From contig CM055061.1 in assembly GCA_029204045.2 (NCBI GenBank), positions 49,226,161 to 49,290,160 on the forward strand: a stretch of DNA of 64,000 nucleotides. Direction: 5' to 3'. The notes below the pieces were generated by a model that ran no database searches, was not told the origin of the DNA, and saw nothing but the letters and a program-made list of their open reading frames with translations. This DNA comes from Tillandsia leiboldiana. Lineage: Eukaryota; Streptophyta; Magnoliopsida; Poales; Bromeliaceae. Positions 1-9,307 of the stretch are shown one piece after another; position 1 is the stretch's first letter; each line of letters opens with the position of its first letter. The position numbers and the translations under genes were made by a program.

Positions 1-376
1 TGTCCCGACACGCGGGCGTGGGGCGGCTGCGCCCGGCCAACCGCGGGGCGCCACGTGGCGCCCCCACGTCGCCCCCAAACCGCCACCGTACTGTCACCTG
101 CTCCCAACGCTGTGTGGACCGCGCGCACAAGGGCCCGCCAATCCAGAATGCCACGTGTCCACCCTCCGGTCCACCGTACACCCGCGCCTTTTTCCGTGGA
201 CCGCGCCTGCTGCGCCGGCCAACCGGGAGCCGCCACGCGTCCTGCGCCCGGGTGTACGCCTCCGCAGTGGACCGAGCGGCTGCGCCTCCGCCCGCTGCCG
301 CGCTCCGCCGCCAGCCGCCGCCTCTCCGGCCGCCGGAACAGTGTCACCAACCCTCGAAATCCGTGTTTTCGCATCC
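1..376 (-). mobile_element. Gypsy element W, 3' LTR, distal part (left end outside window)
   Basis: GC-rich sequence resembling part of the V LTR at about 28200-28720 (CACGTGG-rich tract, the run CGCCGGAACAGTGTCA, then a CTCGAAA motif). It continues at 3286 after solo LTR S1, which duplicated CATCC (372-376 and 3286-3290). I read it as the minus-strand LTR of W. Small ORFs here are low-complexity Pro/Arg translations and are not genes. The LTR end lies left of position 1. Confidence 0.7.
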
Positions 377-696
377 TGTAGGATACCGAACTTCTAAAAG
401 TAGAAGTTAGACATTAAGTAGAATATGCCCAATTAATTCAAAGAAATCCTAATTAACCATAGGTAAAATGTGCAAGTTCAACTTTTAAATACCATATAGA
501 AGTTACGGTAGGATATAGTAAGTCGGAAAAATTATTATATAAATAAAAATAAATAAAAATAGTGTAAGATACTATTTTTATTGGACTCATAGAAGCAGAA
601 TATAGGTTGGAAATGACCTGCGCCGAAATCGGAGCGAAAACAGAAGATTTAATATTTTCTGTGAGAGACGGGGCAGATAAATTAGCAGAAAATGCA

Positions 697-904
697 CAGT
701 GTCGGAAAATTCTGAGAAAATTACGGGAGCCTCGTAAGTATGTTTTAAGGCCCCAGAAAAAGTTTCGCGTTGATCGGATGCCGGATAGTGAGAACGGGCG
801 CCGCCAACAGTGTCGAAAAATTCTGAGAAAATTACGGGAGCTTCGTAATTATGTTTTAAGGTTACAATAAAAGTTTCGCATCAATCGGATACCCGAGCAG
901 TGAG
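697..904 (+). repeat. Imperfect direct duplication inside S1
   Basis: Two units of about 95-100 bp (from 697 and from 808) share CAGTGTCGRAAAATTCTGAG, TTACGGGAGC and GTTTTAAGG in the same order, with scattered substitutions and a short spacer. It lies in the first third of the LTR. Confidence 0.8.
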
Positions 905-2726
905 AAAGGTACCTGACAGCGATTTTAAGTACAGCGAGACTTTTGGTGACCCAGAAATTGCCCAAACTGAAAATTTAAAATATCTCGTGATAAATTAAGT
1001 TGAGATGAGCCTGCCCGTCAAATTTGAGCGCAAACGGACACTCAGAAGGACTCCGCAGGCAAGTATCAGATCAAATTGGACTAAATAGTGAATTACCACT
1101 ATTGTAGGGGGGGCCTTTATGCAAAAAGGCTACCTTTACCTTTTTCATCATCTTCTCCACCCGCACGCAGCACTCTCCACCCGCACGCAAGCACCTCCAT
1201 GGAGAGCTCTCTCTCTCACCTTCTCCACTCACTTTCTCTCTCTAAATTTTCTTGCTCCAATGTGCACTAAATCGCGGAGCGATTTGCGGGAAGCCTAAGG
1301 CGAGCGAGGGCAAGCTCTTGAACCAAGAAAAGCTTGAAATCACGGCATTTTGAGGTGAGTTTCGTGGAAGATAAATTTGATTTTCGCCATATCTTTTTTG
1401 ATCTATAATCTATATGATCTTAGGAGAATTCTTGTCGAAGAAATCGGCGAAAATCGTGGAGAAATCGTGATGAATGTGTAAATGAAACCTAAGGTTAAAA
1501 GAGGAGTTTTTGGATTTTCATGGGATTGATCTCATTTGAACCCATGGAAACTCAATTACTATGTAGAGAAACGCGTTGGCGAAGACGGATCGACATTCCG
1601 TCGAACGGCCGAAAAGTTAGAGCCGAAATACGCGCTCTAGGACTTTTGAGGCAAAAAGAGAAATAATGACATTAGTAATTTTGGTGGGGGATTTAAATGG
1701 AATCCTTCCATCATGGAGGGGTTTTGGGTAAACCCTTGACGATCCAGACCACAAATCGTGGAAGTTCGTCGTCTTTCGTCGGCGCTTTTGCGCACACGTG
1801 AAAACACTAAGCATAGTGCTTGGAGGTTATTAATAGGCCGTTTTGGACTTGTTTAGGACATCCGACTTGAGGCGACCCTTGTGATCGAGACCGGTGCTCC
1901 CGTAGATTTTTTTTTTGGAGAGCCGAGCCGAGCCAAGGACCCGAGGTGGGTGGTGCTTTTACCGAAGCCGCTGGGCTTCTCTCTATGTCTTAGCCACTTA
2001 CACTATTGCATATCGCACCATTGCATTGTAGGATAGTATGTATTGCCATCTTTATACTTTCCGGTTGATATAGATATTTAGCAAATGTTATGCTAATATG
2101 TTGGATTGGGAAAGATTGGGTCGATACCGAGGAATCCTATAGTGCGGATTGGGTGTTGGACTTGTGAGTCGACAATTGATGACGAGTGGCATATATGTAG
2201 AAATTGTGAACACCACACAATAAATGAACGAGTGGCATATGAAAGGTAGTGTAGGTAAACCTACCGTGACACATGTGAGACATAGGTTGTGTATTATCTA
2301 TAGGGATCTCAGTTGCCATTAGCCTTATAGATAGGGTATCCTCGTGTGGAGAGGATTGGATCATGCTCATAGTCTGTTTTTGGCTGGTGGAGGTCGCTCC
2401 TCTACGGCCGCCTACTCCGGAGTTGGTCATGGGGCACGCCACCCCGAGGGACGGTTAGGGTCCCGCAGACGCGTTCGATTGGTAGGTTGAGACATAGTCT
2501 CCCTCGTCGTGATAGTGAGCCGTGGGCAACCTTCGGGTGTGCCGTGAGATTTGAGATGAAGTGTTAAAAACCACACTTCTTGAAAATGAGTTAGCGAACA
2601 AGTATGAAATAGTACTTCTTGGACATAGTGATATATTTGGATATCTCTCCCCTGAGCATGCATACATGTTTTTCCGTGTTGGGCATAGTAGTGTAGTTAT
2701 TTACTGCATTTACAGTTTTCAGATAT

Positions 2727-2750
2727 ATCTATCTATCTATCTATCTATCT
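2727..2750 (+). repeat. (ATCT)6 microsatellite
   Basis: Six uninterrupted ATCT units in the distal part of S1. Confidence 0.95.
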
Positions 2751-3285
2751 GCTTTTGCCCTCTTGGACCTAGTGGGAAGACCGGTGGAGTCGGTGGCCGA
2801 ACCCACTGGGAACTATGGACCATAGTTCTCACCCCACTATTATTACAGGGCCGAGTACAGGTACTCCCGGCGAGGATCGCGGTAAGGGCTTGGCGCCCTA
2901 GAGGCGTTGATAGCAGCCTCCCTACATCTATAGCTCTTGTCACCTTGTCTTTACATTTTGAGAGTAGATGTTGTATAGGGTGAGGACATTTTGGATGTGA
3001 TCTATGTATTATTCATATACACGAATGGAATGGTTGTAATAGATAGAGTTTCTCTCTTTTGTTACTTGTATGTTTACTTTTATATACTCGTACCTTGCTC
3101 TTATCTTCTTGTTAGCACTGGTTGTCCTCTCGTTGTGATTGTGTATATCTAGAATTAATTCCTGGGTGATTCTTGTACATGATCTTGTCGCTTAGCCTTG
3201 GGCGGACAGGGGAGGTTCTGTCCGTTCGGCATCTGTTCAGCGCGCCCGAACCATGCCAAATTGGTAGCAGTTTCGGGGTGTGACA

Positions 3286-3525
3286 CATCCGGTCTCCGAA
3301 AAATACAAATAAATAGTCCATCTTCATCATTTTCGCGCGCTAAATCCAAATCCGATGTCCGTTTCGCCCAATTCCACTTCTAAAATTTTCCAAAGACCTC
3401 CGGTTAAGCAAACTTGCTCCCATTTTACGCCAGGAATCCATTTCTTGGGCCCGACACGTGCACAAACACTCCCAGAAGCCACTAATCCATCAATAAACCC
3501 TTAAGCGGGGATTCGGGTCCTCACA
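3286..3525 (-). mobile_element. Gypsy element W, 3' LTR, proximal part
   Basis: Continues the LTR interrupted by S1. On the minus strand it begins TGTGAGGACCCG (plus-strand end CGGGTCCTCACA at 3525). It matches the start of the V LTR (TGTGAAGACCCGG, ending at 29066) and is followed on the interior side by the pol-tail motif seen at V. Confidence 0.8.
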
Positions 3526-4498
3526 TCCTCCCCTACTAAAAGAAAGTTTCGTCCTCGAAACTAACACGGCTCGAAAGGGAGTCCAAAGCCAAGGGTAAGT
3601 ATCCATCAACACAGTCTCCAACTCCCCAGTCGCTACTCACTCTCCACAAAGCGAATCCAAGGCTGGAAAAACCTCAGGAACTCAAAAAAAAAAACTGGGG
3701 ACAAGGAAGAACAGCCAACTCTACTCGTCCAAAACTACACGAAGTACGCCAACACAACCAAACAAGGAAGGTAAAGGCCCCACCAGCGGGAAAGTCATCA
3801 ACCCCAACTCTCTATTTAGAAAACACCTGAAATTAACGAAAAGTTCGAAAATTCCGAAAGACCAGTGCCCTCGCCCCAATCAAACAAGAACAGGTTCGGG
3901 CACCGTCGTCATTTCTGGAGTAGCCTTTCGAAGCTTTCGTCCTGTTCGTAAATTTCAGCACCAGGCGAGAAAAAGGGAGAGAAGTGTTGATGCCGTTCCT
4001 ACTGTGTCTACAAAAACGGAAGCTACGATCTATCCGTGACCCCTAGAGACACAACCCTATCCGAGACCCCTAGAGACACAACCTCTAGTCCTAGGCGTCA
4101 CCTACGCTCAACAGGTAGCACCTAACCCAAAACCGGTGAAGCCACTACTGCAGGAAGGATACCTCGGTGACCTGTGAAAATGATCTCTTGTTGTCCAACT
4201 CGCGGGAAGGTCAATGTTCTCAATCCGCAATCAGTCGTTGCACGATACCGTACCAGCTAGTCCATCCCGTGTGCTCAATCTGAGTCGTGGAGCTGTCACT
4301 GAACCGTCACACCTGCCGGTGTACTTCCCAAATCTCAACTGTCCTGATCATGCCCCAAAATCCTCCTCTGCTCGTACGATACTATGAAGAATCCAATCAC
4401 TAATGCATGTAGCAAAATTTCCTAACCCTTATCCATGCCGAGATGCAAAAGCCCTACTAACATATGCAGAAGGATGCAGCGGTACCAAAAAGCTCAAC
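3526..4498 (-). pseudogene. W interior: pol tail remnant, otherwise non-coding
   Basis: Next to the LTR the minus strand reads TTTCGAGGACGAAACTTTC, the conserved end of chromovirus pol (…FRGR/SRGR-NF) that precedes the 3' LTR in Tekay-like elements. The remaining 0.9 kb has no recognisable RT, RNase H or integrase. A short tandem duplication around CCCCTAGAGACACAACC is at about 4030-4085. Pol has been lost, so W was probably a non-autonomous Gypsy copy. Confidence 0.6.
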
Positions 4499-4880
4499 TC
4501 AGCTGACAGAAAATAAAGTCATACCTGCGGCGATAGGATCTGCTACCGGGGTGCCCTCCACCAGGGCTGGATAAACCCGTCCACTGGGTGCTGAAGATCG
4601 TCGTCCCGTCTGTCCCGACGTCGTACCCCACTCTGCCTGACGGTGTATCGGAGGGGCTTCCGCTTCCTGAACAGGCAAAGGGGGTGCTGTAGCAAGGGGT
4701 CGCACTGACAGAATGGCTTCGGGACAAGCTGCTCGAAAATGTCCCAACTCTCCACATAGGAAACACCGTCCCTGTCTCTGGTCACACTGCGACGGTGGAT
4801 AAGACCCGCCACAGATGACACACCGCCCCTGTCGCTGCTGCCGAAACTGCTGCTGTAGGGAGTACGGCTGCTGAGACTGC
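4499..4880 (-). pseudogene. W gag, C-terminal part with zinc knuckles (cut by Copia A)
   Basis: A minus-strand frame encodes a Gln-rich stretch, then CVICGGSYPPSQC and a CCHC knuckle CFLCGELGHFRAAC (C-X2-C-X4-H-X4-C), at 4724-4822. This is the nucleic-acid-binding end of a Ty3/Gypsy gag. The frame runs into the LTR of Copia A at 4880; the upstream gag part resumes at 15810. The Pro-rich tail ends at 4499 with no protease after it. Gag would bind element RNA in cytoplasmic particles, but this copy is split and non-functional. Confidence 0.85.
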
Positions 4881-5182
4881 TGTTGGGTTATATGTAATAC
4901 GGATCTAAATAGGGGAAAAAACACCTAGAGGGGGGTGAATAGGTGTAAACGCATAAACACTCAAAAAATCGTTGCGATAAAAACCCAATGCGGAAATAAA
5001 AATAATACGCAAGATTTTTACGTGGAAAACTCCATCACCGGAGTAAAAAACCACGGGACCGATAACACGGCAGAAATCCACTAGAATTAAAACACGTACA
5101 AGGTGATTTACCGTACACACTTACGACTCAACCTTTTCCATACGCTCCTAGAGGATCTTCTCCGCTCGCTCCGCGACGCTTC

Positions 5183-5359
5183 TCGAATCCACGATCTGCG
5201 CCCAACGCCGAATCCACGGCGTCCAACGTCGAATCCACGACGTCCGACCGAATCCACGGTCTTCACCCAATAGCACCCTTCGAATCCACGAACGTGCCTC
5301 GCTCCGAATCCACGAGAGCGGTTGAACCTTGAATCCACAAGGACACGCGAATCCACGCG
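5183..5359 (-). other. Array of eight constant-loop inverted repeats (3' LTR copy)
   Basis: Eight copies of AATCCA (starting 5186, 5211, 5232, 5251, 5283, 5307, 5332, 5350) each sit between complementary arms of different sequence: TCG/CGA, ACGCCG/CGGCGT, ACGTCG/CGACGT, GACCG/CGGTC, TTCG/CGAA plus outer GCAC/GTGC, CGCTC-CG/CG-A-GAGCG, CCTTG/CAAGG, CGCG/CGCG. Seven of eight have at least 4 bp of pairing. In sense RNA each would be a stem with a UGGAUU loop. The array lies downstream of the TATA box, so in the 5' LTR it is inside the leader RNA. Function is unknown. Confidence 0.9.
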
Positions 5360-5642
5360 CCGATTTTTGGGGTAAATCGTTGTTTTGGGTGGTGATGATC
5401 CGCCGAATACTTAGATCAAAGATAGATCGGAAATACCATCTAAGTATTCATTAGTTTGATTCAACTCAAGATGTGAGTATAAAAACCTAGAATCAAACTA
5501 ATCAATATAGATGAAGAAACATAGAGTATTCTCTAATGATTTCCTTTCTTCTCTATATGTGGATCTATAGCCGTATAAAATGATATATGAAAATGACGGC
5601 TATTGACTATGTGGATTAACCCTAGAAAAAGAATCATAGGGT

Positions 5643-5652
5643 CTATTTATAG
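5643..5652 (-). promoter_or_regulatory. TATA box of Copia A 3' LTR
   Basis: Minus strand CTATAAATAG, a canonical plant TATA box, placed between the U3 palindrome array and the leader. An AAACCCTAG telo-box-like motif (5657-5665) lies just upstream. The identical site in the 5' LTR is at 15221-15230. Confidence 0.85.
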
Positions 5653-5717
5653 GTTAGAAACCCTAGGAAGGAGATAAGAATCAAAAACCTAACATTTCTG
5701 GAAATTTTACGGACGGC

Positions 5718-5998
5718 GATCCGGATCGGACTAGCTGTGATCCGGATCGTCGTAACGAGTCAGCCAGTTCCAGAAAAACGAAGGTTCGGGATCCGGATCG
5801 AAGTGCTTGATCCGGATCGTTCATACAGTTCACCAAACATCAACGTTCGGGATCCGGATTGCGAAGCCTGATCCGGATCGTTCAAGGAAGATGGTAAACT
5901 AAGTGTTCGGGATCCGGATCAAGAGGCTACGATCCGGATTGAACTGGTGTATGAACGAACCACCTTCGGGATCCGGATCGAACAACCTGATCCGGATC
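5718..5998 (-). promoter_or_regulatory. U3 array of ten GATCCGGAT(C/T) palindromes in five pairs
   Basis: GATCCGGATC is a perfect 10 bp palindrome. Copies start at 5718, 5739, 5790, 5809, 5851, 5870, 5911, 5931, 5970 and 5989. Within pairs the spacing is 19-21 bp, about two helical turns; pairs recur every 59-72 bp. Two copies end in T. The array is directly upstream of the TATA box, where an enhancer would be. A dimeric DNA-binding factor is a plausible reader, but none is shown. Confidence 0.85.
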
Positions 5999-6226
5999 CT
6001 GAACATGTCCCAAGTCCAGTTTTTGATTTTTATGCAATGAAAGATTCTTCCAAGTGTTTCTACACTACAAGAAGTATTCGGATCACACAAAATCTTTAGT
6101 TAAACATACCTGATCCTTTTGAATTCTTCTTTCTTGAGATTGAGTTTAAATGATCCAACTTTCTTCACCTTCAATCTTCAAGACTTGAGACTTTCACGAA
6201 ACTACGCCAACTCAAATTCCGTAACA

Positions 6227-6240
6227 ATCTCCCCCTTTGG
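6227..6240 (-). other. Polypurine tract of Copia A
   Basis: Minus strand GCCAAAGGGGGAGAT directly before the 3' LTR (TGTTACGG), the usual plus-strand primer site. The same tract occurs at B (18771), C1 (43623) and C2 (ending 55380). Confidence 0.9.
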
Positions 6241-7012
6241 CGGTTTCGTGACAAAACACAGATCCACTAAAGAAAATTCAAAAAGATATTTTTGTTGCTA
6301 TCACCATACAACAAAAATTTACAATGGAGATCCAAAAATTTAAAAACATGAGATAAACTCCTAAAACAGACTCTAGACTTAGACATCTGTACTCTCTGCA
6401 CAAAGAAATCATTCTTGACAAAAAGAGATCGTTAGATACCTCAAGAATATTTAGCATACAAAACCTAGTACAGAGATAGAGTTTATCTAATCATCATGAC
6501 ATTTGAGAATTCAGATATGTAAGAGAATCATAGTCAAAAACCAACATATCTTCTATGCAACTAAAGACCAAATGTCACACAATGTTAGTCCAACATCAAC
6601 TTGTTAGTTATATTACATGCCCAAATAGTTAGTCGAATAGTTAGTCGAGACATGCAAACAATCACAAGATGAAAACCAAAGTTGAAGTTGAAGAGATACT
6701 TACCTTGATGTATACAAAATCTTCATCAGCAAGATTTCATTGTTCAAGTTCCCTTACCTTGATGTTCATTCACATCATCATTCATTGTAGAGATCATACT
6801 TACCTTGATATTTCATCATTCATTGTTCAAAGTTCCCTCTAACTCTCTCCCCCTTTTTGTCACAAAACAAAGCCAAAATGTAGTTAAGACTACGAAATGT
6901 TAGGAGAGTGAAAAGTTCTAATAAAACGTAAAACCTGAGAACTAAGCTAAAGTAAGTATAAAACTAAATCCTAAAATCAAAATCCTGCACAAAAAGAAAA
7001 GGAAGGTGCAGT
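6241..7012 (-). other. Copia A non-coding stretch between ORF3 and the 3' LTR
   Basis: AT-rich, no supported ORF. Three copies of a splice-donor-like motif, minus strand ATCAAGGTAAG, occur near 6701, 6753 and 6799. The tract CCCCCTTTTTGTCACAAAAC (about 6850) is shared with B, C1 and C2. Function unknown. Confidence 0.7.
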
Positions 7013-7612
7013 TCAGTCGGAGGAGTCTGAGCTGGTACAACTCAGCTTGCTCAAAATCCCTTTAAGCATTGTCGAAATAGTTGAACACTTCTTCTTGATC
7101 TTCTTGTGTTCAGAGGAAATTTGCTGAAGTTCTTTCGATATCCTCTCTTGTGCAGCAGAGAGTCTTTGTTGTTCCTGGCGAAGCGATTCCAATACAGCAG
7201 CGTCTGTACCCTGTCTTTTCGAGTGTGATGGATGCTGTCTAGAAGCAGATGGTGCATCCAATCCCTTAACCCATGGAGATTCAGTTTGTAGAACCCCAGA
7301 GAGTGAGCGAGCTCTAGTAAGAAGCCCACTATGATAACTTTCACTTCTTAGGACATTCTTTCGTCTTGTATATTGCTTAGTTGTTGATGCAGATTTCATA
7401 AGCCTTTTGCCTTTGACAGATTTCCTGTTTTCCTCATCAATCTTCTGCTGAACATCTTTGAAGAATTCATCCCATTCTTCCGTATCGTACTCTGAGCTGT
7501 CCTCTCTGCCTTCGGTTGTCTTATCTCCTGTTGAAAAATCCGGTTTCTCTTTTACAGATGTACTCTTGTGCACCATTGTGACCAGTAACAGGATTAACCA
7601 AGAGAGTGCCAT
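7013..7612 (-). CDS. Copia A ORF3 (env-like/ORF3 family), core domain missing
   Basis: A 199-codon ORF downstream of pol in the position of the SIRE env-like ORF. It starts with a short hydrophobic segment (ALSWLILLLVTMV, residues 2-14) that could be a signal peptide or anchor. An acidic stretch, a basic Ser/Arg region and a C-terminal coiled coil (about residues 140-195, QEQQRLSAAQ…) follow, ending in a Cys-Thr-Ser-Ser-Asp tail. C1 (490 codons) and C2 share both ends but contain a central domain of about 230 residues that is absent here. The ATG lies 34 bp after a predicted splice acceptor (7646). The role of ORF3 proteins is not settled; similarity to the ATHILA ORF1/plant-transposon domain is from memory. 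This copy probably lacks normal function. Confidence 0.75.
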   Translation of the reverse strand: MALSWLILLLVTMVHKSTSVKEKPDFSTGDKTTEGREDSSEYDTEEWDEFFKDVQQKIDEENRKSVKGKRLMKSASTTKQYTRRKNVLRSESYHSGLLTRARSLSGVLQTESPWVKGLDAPSASRQHPSHSKRQGTDAAVLESLRQEQQRLSAAQERISKELQQISSEHKKIKKKCSTISTMLKGILSKLSCTSSDSSD

Positions 7613-7645
7613 TGATTCTAGTGCTTTAAGTTTAGAGAAATTGTC

Positions 7646-8029
7646 CTGTGAAAAACCAACTCAAGAACACATGAAAAATTATTAATTTTCAAAGATTGAA
7701 AAATTGTACCCAAACAATCATAATCATGTAGAGAGACTAAGAATCAAATTAGTTTTGCAAAAGGACTTTTAAAAATAGATCAATTGCATGATTTTCGAAA
7801 ATCCTTATTATATGCCCTAAAACCGAAATTTTAGAAATCGAAGCCTAAAAATCCGTTAATCAGGAGAATACCTAGCATATAATCAAAACTAATCTACCCA
7901 GAGTTCTTATTTCAAAAGAAATTTGATCAAAAACCATCCACAAACAAAGTTGATCCAAGAAATTCATCACGTTTGAGGAGGAAAAGAGAAAAACGGTGAA
8001 AAACCGAGATTTTGATCAATAAAACTTAC
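7646..8029 (-). other. Predicted intron upstream of ORF3 in Copia A
   Basis: Minus strand donor CAA|GTAAGT (G at 8029) and acceptor TTTTTCACAG|GAC (7646) delimit 384 bp. The same donor and acceptor sequences occur at the same places in C1 (46043-46422, 380 bp) and C2 (52871-53254, 384 bp). The interior is AT-rich. The acceptor is just before the ORF3 ATG, so splicing would bring a short leader next to ORF3. Prediction only. Confidence 0.65.
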
Positions 8030-8146
8030 TTGGAGTTGAAGAACATGAGTTTGAAAGCTTCCAGGAAGGATGAAATCTAGAGAGAGAGGCTCTGGAAACG
8101 TTGGAACAAAAGATTGGAGTAAAGCAATCAAAAACCCCTTTCGTTC

Positions 8147-8366
8147 TTTATAAAACCTAGCCGCGATCCGGATCACAGTTATGAACTGGTATCGGAGCCG
8201 CAGAACAATCCGGATCGTCAGCCCGCAGTGAGAAACTGTGATCCGGATCGGCTACCCGCAATGAGAAACTGCGTTCGGGATCCGGATCGGCAGATACAAT
8301 CCGGATCGTCAGCCCGCAGAAGAATTCCTGCGTTCGGGATCCGGATCATCTAGCCCGATCCGGATC
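8147..8366 (-). promoter_or_regulatory. Internal promoter-like module ahead of ORF3 (Copia A)
   Basis: Seven (G/A)ATCCGGATC palindromes start at 8165, 8207, 8240, 8279, 8298, 8338 and 8357. Just downstream on the minus strand is TTTTATAAA (8147-8155). This repeats the U3 order of palindrome array then TATA box, but inside the element between pol and ORF3. The predicted start would be about 90 nt before the intron donor. C1 has the same module and C2 a weaker one. Confidence 0.7.
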
Positions 8367-9307
8367 GGCCCCAACTTTTTCTTTAGAAAATTTCAGAGAA
8401 ATTCAAGAAAAACCAGAAAAAGATTGTAAGCCCAAATGTGTATCAACTTTAAACAAAAATCATCGTTTCATACAACAAGAATTAGATTATGCCAAATCTA
8501 TCAAGAATATCCAAAAATGAAACGAAAATTTACAAAAATTAAATCCCTTAAAGTTGAACACCTTCAATTACATCTAACTTGATCTTATGAGTAATGCCTT
8601 TATCAAATCATCAATTCAGTAAAGAAAATGAAATACAAAGATCAATAGATGTTTGAAATTCCAAATATAATAGATAATGTATCTAGACAATCTGTTGAAG
8701 AGAGTGGCTCTTTGAGCATCTTTCTTTAAAAACCCATCTTATACCAACCTTGAAATTTGACAGAGTCAAGTATTTCAACATGCATTTTACTTAATCAAAA
8801 ATTTGAACAACCATGCTTGGTATACATGTGGTAGCTGCACACAATACTCGGACGACCAGGTGGTAGCTCTTTCCTCCATGTGGTGGTAGTTTTCACACTC
8901 CTCATTGGGATGTAACTCTTTCCACATCTTTTGAGCATTTTACCTTTTCTAAGACTCCCCCTCAATTGGCTATCAATTATTTAAGATATAAAGTATTCAA
9001 CCAAATATTGATCTCGATTTCATACTCGACTAAGCAGTCAAATAAGATAATGACTATACCACGAGATCATAGAGAGAGAGAAATTGACTTTGATCACTTT
9101 AGAAGATGATTTAATTAACATAAATAATCATTGCAACAATGAAATATTATGATGGCAAAAGCATAATAAATTTCTAAATGTGCGAAAAGATGCAATTAAA
9201 GTCAATTATGATCTATGCTCAATTAATGTCCTATGTACAAACATAGATAATGAACAAAACAAAAACAAATACAAAACCTATCCTAAGCAAAGATTTCAAA
9301 AAGAAGA
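8367..9307 (-). other. Copia A non-coding region after pol, with a conserved block
   Basis: No ORF. The part at about 8691-8950 is strongly conserved with C1 (about 47038-47290), C2 (about 52071-52322, plus strand) and the otherwise diverged element B (about 19715-19970). Shared pieces include GGCTCTTTGAGCATCTTTC, CATGTGGTAGCT, GGACGACC, CATGTGGTGGTAG, TTTTCACACTCCT and GTAACTCTTTCCACATC. CTACCAC is repeated within the block. Conservation without coding suggests a cis-acting RNA or DNA element. Confidence 0.75.

Larger units (their letters stand above)
377..3285 (+). mobile_element. Solo LTR S1 (large, probably Gypsy)
   Basis: The segment starts TGTAGGATACC, ends GGGGTGTGACA and is flanked by a perfect 5 bp duplication CATCC (372-376, 3286-3290). 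The sequence outside both ends joins into one LTR of the V/W family. No PBS, PPT or coding domain is inside, so it is an LTR left by recombination between two LTRs. The 2.9 kb length and GTGTGACA end fit Tekay/Del-like Gypsy LTRs. No clear TATA box was found, and the short ORFs are unsupported. Confidence 0.88.
4881..6226 (-). mobile_element. Copia A 3' LTR
   Basis: On the minus strand it starts TGTTACGGAATTTG and ends ATATAACCCAACA. U3 holds the palindrome array (5718-5998) and the TATA box (5643-5652). The transcribed R-U5 part holds the hairpin array (5183-5359) and, near its end, the ACCTATTCACCCCCC tract also present in element B. ORF-like stretches in R-U5 start at GTG and spell the repeats, so they are not annotated as genes. 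Confidence 0.96.

Noticed and set aside
5108..5356. 82-codon Arg/Gly-rich ORF over the Copia hairpin array (also 14686, 42533, 56196)
   Set aside because: It begins with GTG, and its repeated VDS/RGF pattern is just the translated TGGATT-loop array; no start codon context or separate support.
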